Below are positions 1 through 5,494 of a stretch of DNA of 5,608 bases, one piece after another. The notes beneath the pieces were generated by a model. The model made no database searches, was not told the DNA's origin, and worked only from the letters and a program-made list of their open reading frames with translations. This DNA comes from Halodesulfurarchaeum sp. (GTDB lineage: Archaea; Halobacteriota; Halobacteria; Halobacteriales; Halobacteriaceae). Both the position numbers and the translations under genes were made by a program. The stretch lies in the NCBI GenBank assembly GCA_018334775.1, contig JAGXLJ010000092.1:1-5608 (forward strand). The letters are read 5' to 3'. Numbering within the stretch: position 1 is the stretch's first letter; every line of letters starts with the position of its first letter.

Positions 1-1
1 A

Positions 2-70
2 GTAAACCAAGGGTATACCGACACGCACAACGTCAGCGTCGGAGATGAAGCGCAAGGATTGCCCCGTTGA
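2..70 (+). CDS. Possible C-terminal tail of an upstream gene (partial)
   Basis: This frame is open from the left edge to a TGA at 68-70 and would encode about 22 residues ending in GDEAQGLPR. The composition is mildly acidic and hydrophilic, as in haloarchaeal proteins, but the piece is too short to recognise. Other frames here are also open: one plus frame ends at 113 and two minus frames run off the left edge. The choice of this frame is therefore weak. If it is real, about 140 noncoding bases separate it from the ABC transporter start. Confidence 0.2.
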   Translation, partial: VNQGYTDTHNVSVGDEAQGLPR

Positions 71-77
71 TGCGAGG

Positions 78-169
78 TTGGAAACGGTTGGTGAGGATTT
101 CGCGAGTCATTGAAGACGATTGAGCGAAACAAGGAGAAAGTTTGGAGACGATTGGGCGGAACACGGGGA
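78..169 (+). repeat. Imperfect tandem repeat, 32-bp period
   Basis: Bases 110-137 and 142-169 match at 23 of 28 positions when shifted by exactly 32. The core reads TTGRAGACGATTGRGCGRAA. A third, shorter copy sits a further 32 bases upstream: 78-91 matches 142-155 at 12 of 14 positions. Four of the five differences between the two long copies are A to G. The array ends about ten bases before the TATA-like box of the ABC transporter. Thirty-two bases is about three helical turns, so repeated protein-binding sites on one face of the DNA are possible, but that is inference. The period is too short for a CRISPR repeat plus spacer. Confidence 0.6.
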
Positions 170-178
170 TTCACCAAT

Positions 179-186
179 GTTTTTGA
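179..186 (+). promoter_or_regulatory. TATA-like box of the ABC transporter gene
   Basis: The T-rich stretch GTTTTTGA is centred about 28 bases before the ATG at 211. That spacing would start transcription at or within a few bases of the start codon, giving a leaderless mRNA. No Shine-Dalgarno sequence precedes the ATG (the preceding bases are AGATAAAAAC), which agrees with this. Confidence 0.5.
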
Positions 187-210
187 ACGAACCCAGCCCC
201 AGATAAAAAC

Positions 211-2145
211 ATGGCCCACCCCGCCGGCGATGACGACCCCTTCGAGGACGTCCGGGAACAGGCGTCAAACCCGATGGGGCGGCTGTTCATCGGCTACGGT
301 CGCGGGTATGTCTCGTACTTCCTGGTGGGCGTGGTCACGAGTATTTTCGCCCGACTGTTGGACCTCCTTCCACCGGTGTTACTCGGGATTGCGATCGACT
401 CCGTGTTCCGCGACGACGTTCCATTTGACGCCCGACTACCGTTCTCGTGGCTTCCGGAAGCCTGGCTTCCGGTCACTCCGGAAGGGAAATTCTGGTTCAC
501 GGTTGGGGTCATCGGGCTGAGCTTCGGCAGCGCGGCGATCTTCCACTGGATGCGCAACTGGGGCTGGAACTCGTTCGCACAAAAGATCCAGCACGACGTG
601 CGGACCGATACGTACGACGAAATGCAGCGGTTGGACATGGGGTTTTTCGCCGACAAACAGACGGGAGAGTTGATGTCGATCCTCTCGAACGACGTGAATC
701 GACTGGAGCGGTTCCTGAACGAAGGGATGAACGGCGCGTTGCGGCTCGGGGTGATGGTGCTGGGCATCGGCGGCGTGCTCTTTGCCCTCAACTGGCAACT
801 CGCGCTCGTCGCGTTGCTGCCGGTCCCGCTGATCGCGGGGTTTACGTACGTCTTCGTCCAGCTGATCCAGCCGAAATACGCGACTGTTCGCTCCTCCGTC
901 GGGACGTTGAACTCCCGACTGGAGAACAACCTCGGTGGGATTTCGGTCATCAAAAGTGCAAACACCGAAGTCTACGAATCCGAGCGGGTCGAGGACGTCT
1001 CGATGGAGTACTACGACGCCAACTGGGACGCCATTCGGACTCGGATCACCTTCTTCCCCGGCCTGCGGCTGCTGGCGGGCATCGGCTTCGTGATCACCTT
1101 CACAGTGGGCGGCCTGTGGGTCTTCCGAGGCGCCGCACCGGGCCCGTTCTCGGGGACCCTTCAGGTGGGGAGTTTTGTCACGTTCATCCTCCTCACCCAG
1201 CGGTTCATCTGGCCGATGGCCCAGTTCGGACAGATCATCAACATGTACCAGCGTGCGCGGGCCTCGGCTGAACGGATCTTCGGGCTGATGGACGAGCCGA
1301 GTAAGATCCCCGACGATCCGGAGGCCCCAGCACTCGAGGTCACTGACGGGGAGGTCGTCTTCGACTCGGTTACCTTCGGTTACGAGGAGGAGTCCATCGT
1401 CGAGGCACTCTCCTTCCGGGCCGGAACCGGCGACACGGTGGCGCTCGTCGGTCCCACAGGGGCAGGCAAATCGACCGCACTCAAGTTGCTTCTCCGGATG
1501 TACGACGTCGATGAGGGTGCCATCCGTATCGACGGCCAGGACGTGCGGGAGGTCTCCCGGTCAGGTCTGCGAGAACACATCGGGTACGTGAGTCAGGACA
1601 CGTTCCTGTTCTACGGGACGGTCATGGAGAACATCAGTTACGGTTCCCAAGACGCCACGGAGGGCGAGATCATCGAGGCGGCGAAGGCTGCCCGGGCCCA
1701 CAAGTTCATCGAAGAACTGCCTGATGGCTATGACACCAAAGTGGGTGAGCGGGGGGTCAAACTCTCGGGTGGACAGCGCCAGCGGGTTGCAATTGCCCGG
1801 GCGATCCTCGCGGACCCCGAGATTCTGATCCTCGACGAGGCGACCTCCGACGTCGATACCGAGACCGAGATGCTCATCCAGCGGAGTTTGCAGGAACTCA
1901 CCGAAAACCGGACGACCTTCGCGATCGCCCATCGCCTTTCGACGGTCAAAGACGCGGACACAATCGTCGTGCTCGACGAAGGCAAAATTGTCGAGAAAGG
2001 GACCCACGAGGAGCTCCTCGAAGCGGACGGGCTCTATGCGAACCTCTGGGGAGTGCAAGCCGGGGAAATCGAGGACTTGCCGGAGACCTTCGTGGAACGG
2101 GCTCGCGAGCGGTTGATCGACGGCGAACCGGTCCTGGAAGACTAA
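211..2145 (+). CDS. ABC exporter half-transporter (fused permease and ATPase)
   Basis: This 644-residue protein is a complete type IV (MsbA/LmrA-like) ABC exporter subunit, expected to work as a dimer in the cytoplasmic membrane and to use ATP to move a substrate outward. The N-terminal half is an ABC_membrane domain with about six membrane segments, near residues 34-63, 95-116, 176-194, 195-217, 283-305 and 318-338. A family-typical intracellular loop (FFADKQTGELMSILSNDV) lies at 145-162. The C-terminal ATPase, about 376-610, has every key element: A-loop Y391, Walker A GPTGAGKST 414-422, Q-loop Q462, signature LSGGQ 518-522, Walker B ILILDE 538-543 with catalytic E543, D-loop SDVD 546-549 and switch H574. 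The ATG at 211 is favoured by the TATA-like box about 28 bases upstream. The next gene starts 68 bases downstream with its own promoter, so it need not be cotranscribed. The substrate (lipid, drug, peptide or other) cannot be told. Family is certain; specific role unknown. Confidence 0.97.
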   Translation: MAHPAGDDDPFEDVREQASNPMGRLFIGYGRGYVSYFLVGVVTSIFARLLDLLPPVLLGIAIDSVFRDDVPFDARLPFSWLPEAWLPVTPEGKFWFTVGVIGLSFGSAAIFHWMRNWGWNSFAQKIQHDVRTDTYDEMQRLDMGFFADKQTGELMSILSNDVNRLERFLNEGMNGALRLGVMVLGIGGVLFALNWQLALVALLPVPLIAGFTYVFVQLIQPKYATVRSSVGTLNSRLENNLGGISVIKSANTEVYESERVEDVSMEYYDANWDAIRTRITFFPGLRLLAGIGFVITFTVGGLWVFRGAAPGPFSGTLQVGSFVTFILLTQRFIWPMAQFGQIINMYQRARASAERIFGLMDEPSKIPDDPEAPALEVTDGEVVFDSVTFGYEEESIVEALSFRAGTGDTVALVGPTGAGKSTALKLLLRMYDVDEGAIRIDGQDVREVSRSGLREHIGYVSQDTFLFYGTVMENISYGSQDATEGEIIEAAKAARAHKFIEELPDGYDTKVGERGVKLSGGQRQRVAIARAILADPEILILDEATSDVDTETEMLIQRSLQELTENRTTFAIAHRLSTVKDADTIVVLDEGKIVEKGTHEELLEADGLYANLWGVQAGEIEDLPETFVERARERLIDGEPVLED

Positions 2146-2182
2146 GCCACCAATCGAGCTCCGAAAGTTCCACGAACGGGGG

Positions 2183-2189
2183 TATTTTA
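2183..2189 (+). promoter_or_regulatory. TATA box of the arfB-like gene
   Basis: TATTTTA stands out in an otherwise very GC-rich 68-bp gap and is centred about 28 bases before the ATG at 2214. This fits a leaderless transcript starting at about 2211-2214. It suggests the gene has its own promoter rather than relying on readthrough from the ABC transporter. Confidence 0.65.
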
Positions 2190-2213
2190 GGCCTCGGCCC
2201 CCCGCCCCTGCAC

Positions 2214-2948
2214 ATGGACCTTCACGCGAGCACCTGGACCGACGCCGACGCGGCCGAGACCGATATAGCGTTCATTCCCGTCGGAAGTACCGAGCAGCAC
2301 GGTCCCCACGGCCCACTCGGAACTGATTTTCTGGCTGCCGAGGCTGTCGCCAGCGAAACCGCAGACCGAGTTGATCGGGAGGTGATGGTAACGCCCCCAA
2401 TGCCCGTCGGTGTCTCCGAAGAGCACCGTCAGTTTACCGGGACCCTTTGGGTCAGTCCGGATACGTTCCGCTCCTACGTCCGCGAGGTTGCCGAATCGCT
2501 CCTGCATCACGGCTGGAACCGAATCGTCCTGGTCAACGGCCACGGGGGAAACGTTCGGGCCATCGGTGAAGTCGCTGCTCGGCTCTCCCGAGCAGAAGAT
2601 GCGCTCGTCGTCCCGTTCACCTGGTTCGAGGCCGTCGATGGGGCCTTCGACATGGGACATGCAGGACCCCTCGAAACCTCGTTCTTGCTCCACACCCAAC
2701 CCGAACTCGTCGAGACTGATCGACTCGACGCAGGCCGCGACGGTGGGACCGACCGCTGGGGTGAGTGGGTTTCGGGGACGAATGTGGCCCACGATTCGGC
2801 CGAGTTCACGGAAAACGGCACTGTCGGTGACCCGACCAGGGCAACGGCTGAAGAGGGTGAGAACCTACTTGAGCAAGCCACGACCGCACTGGAAACTCTT
2901 CTTTCCACCCTTGCTGATCGGCCTGTGAGGACCGTCCCACATAAATAA
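2214..2948 (+). CDS. arfB: Creatininase-family amidohydrolase, probable FAPy deformylase ArfB
   Basis: This 244-residue protein belongs to the creatininase family (PF02633) of metal-dependent amide hydrolases. The metal-site motif GSTEQHGPHGPLGTD spans residues 24-38 (E27, H29 and D38 are likely ligands). A second motif, NGHGGN, is at 108-113 (H110) and a third, HAGPLETS, at 149-156 (H149, E154). Classical creatininase has NGHYEN at the second motif, where the Glu binds metal; here a Gly replaces it, so creatinine is an unlikely substrate. The NGHGGN form is usual in ArfB and MftE relatives. From memory, haloarchaeal proteins of this length and sequence are annotated as ArfB, which removes formate from 2-amino-5-formylamino-6-ribosylaminopyrimidinone 5'-phosphate, a step from GTP to riboflavin and F420. 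No mycofactocin genes are in view, which makes MftE less likely. The ATG follows a well-placed TATA box. The convergent mptD gene also handles a GTP-derived compound. Family is sure; ArfB is the best guess. Confidence 0.9.
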   Translation: MDLHASTWTDADAAETDIAFIPVGSTEQHGPHGPLGTDFLAAEAVASETADRVDREVMVTPPMPVGVSEEHRQFTGTLWVSPDTFRSYVREVAESLLHHGWNRIVLVNGHGGNVRAIGEVAARLSRAEDALVVPFTWFEAVDGAFDMGHAGPLETSFLLHTQPELVETDRLDAGRDGGTDRWGEWVSGTNVAHDSAEFTENGTVGDPTRATAEEGENLLEQATTALETLLSTLADRPVRTVPHK

Positions 2949-2991
2949 CGCGCCTGAGGAGTAACTCGTGGAAGTGTCTCCCGCAGACCGC

Positions 2992-3327
2992 TCACTCGAC
3001 CGCGTCGAGTGTCATCAGCGGATATCCATCGACCATTTGCATCGACCCCTCTGCCCGACGCCCGTCTTTCGAGACGACCACGTCGACGTTCAGATGGCGG
3101 CCTGCCAGCCCAGTATACCCGTAGGGTCCGACGTCCCCGGCGAGGACTTCGCGGTCGATTGTCACCGCGACCGATTCACAGTGGGGCTGGTTCTCGATCG
3201 ACTCCTCGATCGCTGTCTCCAGGCTCTTCGCACTCGATTCGCTGACCGGTGTCCCGATGAACTGGTGAAAGAGGGCTCCGAACTTGATCCCAAGTTCGAA
3301 ACTCGCCTGTTCCCCGTCGGTTGGCAT
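2992..3327 (-). CDS. mptD: Dihydroneopterin aldolase, archaeal MptD type
   Basis: This 111-residue cytoplasmic protein matches the archaeal MptD family (PF04038; founding member from Methanocaldococcus), which is unrelated to bacterial FolB. MptD cleaves 7,8-dihydroneopterin to 6-hydroxymethyl-7,8-dihydropterin and glycolaldehyde, on the route to folate- or methanopterin-type C1 carriers. Recognisable blocks are EQASFELGIKFGALFHQF (6-23) followed by GTPVS, the segment IENQPHCESVAV (44-55), YGYTGLAGRHLNVDVVV (69-85) and the C-terminal DGYPLM (100-105). The length fits the family. The ATG at 3327 is preferred over an in-frame TTG at 3354: homologs begin close to MPTD, and the TTG falls in the probable TATA box. 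The gene ends 43 bp from the convergent arfB-like gene, and its stop codon lies inside a perfect hairpin. It diverges from azf across 83 bp. Confidence 0.92.
   Translation of the reverse strand: MPTDGEQASFELGIKFGALFHQFIGTPVSESSAKSLETAIEESIENQPHCESVAVTIDREVLAGDVGPYGYTGLAGRHLNVDVVVSKDGRRAEGSMQMVDGYPLMTLDAVE
2993..3011. repeat. Perfect 8-bp inverted repeat over the mptD stop codon
   Basis: CACTCGAC and GTCGAGTG are exact reverse complements separated by the three bases CGC. The stem overlaps two bases of the mptD TGA (2992-2994) and its last codons. It faces the 43-bp gap where the arfB-like and mptD transcripts converge. A role in 3'-end formation or in protecting either transcript is possible. 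Neither side has a T-tract, so a classical intrinsic terminator is not supported. A chance palindrome within coding sequence is the alternative. Confidence 0.55.
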
Positions 3328-3349
3328 GCCTGGGAGGAGTGCGGACAGC

Positions 3350-3358
3350 GACAAAGCA
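3350..3358 (-). promoter_or_regulatory. TATA-like box of mptD
   Basis: On the minus strand this reads TGCTTTGTC, with the TTTGT core about 27 bases before the mptD ATG at 3327. It is a weaker TATA match than the others in the window, but the spacing fits a leaderless transcript. No Shine-Dalgarno sequence precedes the ATG. Confidence 0.4.
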
Positions 3359-3377
3359 GTTCGGGTCGAACCACATC

Positions 3378-3386
3378 CTACTTATT
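3378..3386 (+). promoter_or_regulatory. TATA-like box of azf
   Basis: CTACTTATT is centred about 28 bases before the azf ATG at 3411, giving a predicted start at about 3408-3411 and a leaderless mRNA. It lies in the 83-bp divergent gap shared with mptD, about 25 bases from the mptD box, so a regulator bound here could affect both genes. Confidence 0.55.
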
Positions 3387-3410
3387 CCCGCTTGCCGACT
3401 CAATGAATGA

Positions 3411-4184
3411 ATGGACGAACCGGTCCTGTTGACGGGCGCGGCCGGCCGAGTCGGCACGGCGATCCGGGAGGGCATCGGCGAACAGTACGATTTCCGGCTC
3501 CTCGACCGCGAACCACCGGCCGACTCCGTCGACCATCCGCTCTTCATCGGAGACATCACCGACCGGGAAACCCTGGAAGAGGCGATGGAGGGGGCCGAAG
3601 TCGTCGTCCACCTGGCTGGGGACCCGCGGACGGACGCCCCGTGGGAGAGCGTCCTGCGGAACAACATCGATGGAACGCAGACGATTTTCGAAGTCGCCGT
3701 CGAGGTGGGCGTCGAGAAGGTCATCTTCGCCTCTTCGAATCACGCCGTCGGCCACTACGAAACCGACCGCGAACCGGACCTGTACCAGGCTGAGGACGAG
3801 TTCCAAATTGATGGGTCGGAACTCCCCCGACCCAGTAATCTCTATGGGGTGAGCAAGGCGACAGGGGAAATCCTGGGCCGGTATTACCACGACGAGTACG
3901 GGCTCTCGGTGCTCAACGTCCGGATCGGCAATCTCACGAAGGAGCATCCGCCTCGGAACTACGAACGTGGGCAGGCCATGTGGCTCTCACATCGTGACTG
4001 TGCGCACCTCTTCGACCGAGCGATCCAGGCCGAATACGACTTCGAGATCGTCTACGGGATTTCGGACAACGACCGGAAGTTCTACTCCATCGACCGGGCG
4101 CGGGACGTGCTGGACTACGAGCCGCGTGACAACTCCGGGGAGTACACGCTGGCTGGCGACCCGAAAGGAGGCGGCGAGTTGTGA
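3411..4184 (+). CDS. azf: NAD+-dependent glucose-6-phosphate dehydrogenase Azf
   Basis: This 257-residue protein is an extended short-chain dehydrogenase/epimerase-fold enzyme that closely resembles haloarchaeal Azf (archaeal zwischenferment), characterised in Haloferax volcanii. Azf oxidises glucose 6-phosphate to 6-phosphogluconolactone with NAD+, opening the oxidative pentose phosphate pathway in the cytoplasm. The Rossmann dinucleotide loop is TGAAGRVG at 8-15. D32 at the end of the second strand (RLLDRE) favours NAD+ over NADP+. HLAGDPR is at 67-73 and RNNIDGTQ at 83-90. The catalytic region has SSNHAVG (108-114) and the Y145xxxK149 pair in NLYGVSKATGE. Later blocks RIGNL, ERGQAMWLS and YGISDNDRKFYSIDRA agree with Azf. 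The length fits the roughly 260 residues of that enzyme. Such proteins are often labelled only as epimerase or uronate dehydrogenase, the main alternative. The ATG at 3411 is preceded by two out-of-frame ATGs at 3403 and 3407. Confidence 0.93.
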   Translation: MDEPVLLTGAAGRVGTAIREGIGEQYDFRLLDREPPADSVDHPLFIGDITDRETLEEAMEGAEVVVHLAGDPRTDAPWESVLRNNIDGTQTIFEVAVEVGVEKVIFASSNHAVGHYETDREPDLYQAEDEFQIDGSELPRPSNLYGVSKATGEILGRYYHDEYGLSVLNVRIGNLTKEHPPRNYERGQAMWLSHRDCAHLFDRAIQAEYDFEIVYGISDNDRKFYSIDRARDVLDYEPRDNSGEYTLAGDPKGGGEL

Positions 4185-4217
4185 GTGGCCGAATGTTCGA
4201 ATTGGTACCCTCCTGTT

Positions 4218-4256
4218 GCTAGTGGGAAGGGGGGTCGCTAGCGGGTTGGCACTTTT
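4218..4256 (+). terminator. Possible azf transcription terminator
   Basis: GCTAG (4218-4222) and CTAGC (4238-4242) can form a 5-bp stem around a G-rich loop. A TTTT run follows at 4253-4256, 69 bases after the azf stop. Archaea often terminate at T-runs without a hairpin, so the T-run is the more relevant part. Another T-run, GTTTTCTT, at 4309-4316 is an alternative site. Weak evidence overall. Confidence 0.25.
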
Positions 4257-4647
4257 GTAGGTATCACGGGACATCGAAGGGGCGTGAGTATTGTGCGATT
4301 CGTTCGTCGTTTTCTTGGGAGGGCTTAATATTTTCGCTATAATTGGCTTACAGGATTTATATTGGCCGATTTCAGGCAATTTGGGTCGTCGTTCTCTCTG
4401 CCGACTCTATTTATCCGATTTTTGAGCGAAGTAAAGCCAGGATCTCTGTCAAGAAGTAATGATGCTCTCAGTTGACGGCTGAATACATAGCGCGTATCGA
4501 TCAACAGAGGGTCATAATTCCTTTTGAAAATCGAGGAGGTTACCGAAATCAGCGACAAGAACGGCTCGCTCCGTGAGATCCTTGAACGCCCATTGGAACT
4601 TGGCACCGGTTGCTAATAACATAGTCCGGGGCCTTCGGAATGACAGG

Positions 4648-4667
4648 AAGAAAAGGGGCCTCAGCCC
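4648..4667 (-). terminator. Probable terminator of the carbinolamine dehydratase gene
   Basis: Read on the minus strand, GGGC-TGAG-GCCC (4-bp stem, 4-base loop, 4667-4656) is followed by CTTTTCTTCC. It begins about 24 bases after the stop codon of the dehydratase gene. The GC stem plus pyrimidine/T-rich tract fits an archaeal 3' end, although the stem is short. Confidence 0.45.
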
Positions 4668-4690
4668 TGCTCTTTGGGACAGTGAGGCGG

Positions 4691-5044
4691 TCAATTTGCA
4701 ACGAGGCGGTCGTATATCCGATCCATTCGGGCCGCCATCACGAAGTCAGTTTTGTGCAGTCCGTCTATCTTGTGGGTCCACATCTCGACTGTGACTGTAC
4801 CCCACTGCAGATGGATATCCGGATGGTGCCACTCCTCCTCCGCGAGTTCCCCGATCTCTTTGGTAAAATCGAGGGCCCCACGGAAATCTTCGAAGTCGTA
4901 GGCCCCCTCAAGATGGTGTTCGTCGATGACGGCCCAGACGTCCTCGTCAATTTCCTCAAGGTACTCCGCGTACTCGTCTCCTATGAGCGGTTCGTCTTCC
5001 GAGTTGCACGCGACACATTCCTGTTCGGCGAGCGATTCGGACAT
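4691..5044 (-). CDS. phhB: Pterin-4a-carbinolamine dehydratase
   Basis: This 117-residue protein belongs to the PCD/DCoH family (PF01329), which dehydrates 4a-hydroxytetrahydropterin to quinonoid dihydropterin. That regenerates the cofactor of aromatic amino acid hydroxylases; in archaea its true partner is often unknown. Numbering from the ATG at 5044, the catalytic block WHHPDI is at 72-77 (H73, H74, P75). It is followed by [21 protein letters not shown] (84-104), with T90, H91 and D100 in the usual places. The N-terminal segment [12 protein letters not shown] carries a CxxC at C10-C13, common in prokaryotic members. Size and fold blocks are complete. An upstream in-frame ATG at 5056 would add MQLH, but the TATA-like box places the transcript start at about 5048, so 5044 is preferred. 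The gene is single, with no close partner on its strand. The two pterin/flavin genes 1.4-2.5 kb away suggest a related supply pathway. Confidence 0.93.
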   Translation of the reverse strand: MSESLAEQECVACNSEDEPLIGDEYAEYLEEIDEDVWAVIDEHHLEGAYDFEDFRGALDFTKEIGELAEEEWHHPDIHLQWGTVTVEMWTHKIDGLHKTDFVMAARMDRIYDRLVAN

Positions 5045-5071
5045 GTGTAGTTGCATACTACTGTTTCACAA

Positions 5072-5078
5072 GTATAAC
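5072..5078 (-). promoter_or_regulatory. TATA box of the carbinolamine dehydratase gene
   Basis: On the minus strand this reads GTTATAC, centred about 31 bases before the ATG at 5044 and only about 19 before the upstream ATG at 5056. Normal archaeal spacing starts the transcript near 5048, between the two ATGs, so this site decides the start in favour of 5044. Confidence 0.5.
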
Positions 5079-5332
5079 GTCACGGACATCGGAACTCCTG
5101 GCGACTTTCGATAGTAATGCGTTCGGCCGCGGACGTCCAAAACACGACGACAGCTAGCGGCTGAGACCGTGGGGTTTCCTTGGCTAGTTTTCGAGCCTCC
5201 CGTCCACGAGCTTGATCTCTGGACCTTTCGCGGGCAAGGCTCCCGGAACCGGCTCTCTCGATAGCGGACCTTGGTGGGGGCGGACCTCTCTGACGGCACT
5301 CTCAGGGGTAACGGAAACGAACGGCAGCGAGT

Positions 5333-5494
5333 GTGCCACCGAGGACTGCGACCGCAGAGCCTACTGACTGTTCACCGTGCCCACAAGAGGCCGAGGCCGA
5401 AGACAGCGTCATCAGTATACACACGGACGGAGCGAAAACGAGGTCTGAAAGACACGACCGTCACACAGCGACAAAGCAACTAATTTCCGAGTAA
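5333..5494 (+). CDS. Doubtful 53-codon ORF with a CxxC pair
   Basis: From a GTG at 5333 to a TAA at 5492-5494 there is an open frame of 53 residues. It has one CSPC pair (residues 13-16) followed by an acidic stretch, QEAEAEDSV. Small zinc-finger-like proteins with CPxC motifs are common in haloarchaea, which is the reason to list it. Against it: only one CxxC pair where a zinc knuckle needs two, a GTG start with no clear TATA box, and a third-position GC of about 55%, low for this genome. I do not recognise a family. More likely chance than gene. Confidence 0.2.
   Translation: MPPRTATAEPTDCSPCPQEAEAEDSVISIHTDGAKTRSERHDRHTATKQLISE

Larger units (their letters stand above)
4185..4690. other. 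About 500 bases without a convincing gene, with an AT-rich core
   Basis: No frame on either strand in the gap between azf and the dehydratase gene gives a protein with haloarchaeal composition. A hand count of 4321-4560 gives about 43% GC, against about 65% in a sampled part of azf. TATA-like strings TTAATATTTT (4325-4334) and TTTATATT (4356-4363) occur, but the downstream frames close within a few codons. A short plus-strand frame with a TTG start (4524-4619, 31 codons, beginning LKIEEVTEISDK) has a protein-like composition and could be a gene remnant. The stretch may hold an unrecognised RNA or decayed acquired DNA, or be plain spacer. I cannot tell which. Confidence 0.6.

Noticed and set aside
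78..169. CRISPR array
   Set aside because: The period is 32 bases with copies nearly back to back and only 82% identity. There is no room for spacers, and the sequence is unlike known haloarchaeal CRISPR repeats.
110..520. Plus-strand 136-codon reading frame overlapping the transporter start
   Set aside because: It is mostly inside the transporter in another frame, with arginine/serine/tryptophan-rich low-quality sequence. Its upstream part covers the repeat and promoter.
294..965. Minus-strand 223-codon reading frame opposite the ABC transporter membrane domain
   Set aside because: It is serine/arginine-rich and non-acidic, with no recognisable domain. It is a shadow of the transporter gene.
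3328..3354. TTG at 3354 as the mptD start
   Set aside because: It would add nine non-conserved residues and lies within the probable TATA box. The ATG at 3327 matches the usual family N-terminus.
3378..3947. Minus-strand 189-codon reading frame opposite azf
   Set aside because: It is fully antisense to a strongly recognised gene and has no family motifs. Long antisense frames are expected in GC-rich haloarchaeal DNA.
4190..4210. tRNA T-loop-like string GTTCGAAT
   Set aside because: The bases on either side do not pair to form a T-stem, and there is no acceptor stem or anticodon arm nearby.
4337..4606. Minus-strand 89-codon frame in the AT-rich gap
   Set aside because: The composition is basic and asparagine/serine-rich, unlike haloarchaeal proteins. 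It needs a GTG start with no promoter support and shows no recognisable motif.
5066..5299. Minus-strand 77-codon frame upstream of the dehydratase
   Set aside because: It is arginine/serine-rich with no acidic bias and no known family, and it runs across the likely dehydratase promoter.
5150..5300. RNase P RNA or SRP RNA candidate (GC-rich, with GGTCCGCCC-like string on the minus strand)
   Set aside because: Only a partial resemblance to one RNase P conserved string. The other conserved elements and the SRP helix 8 motif were not found.
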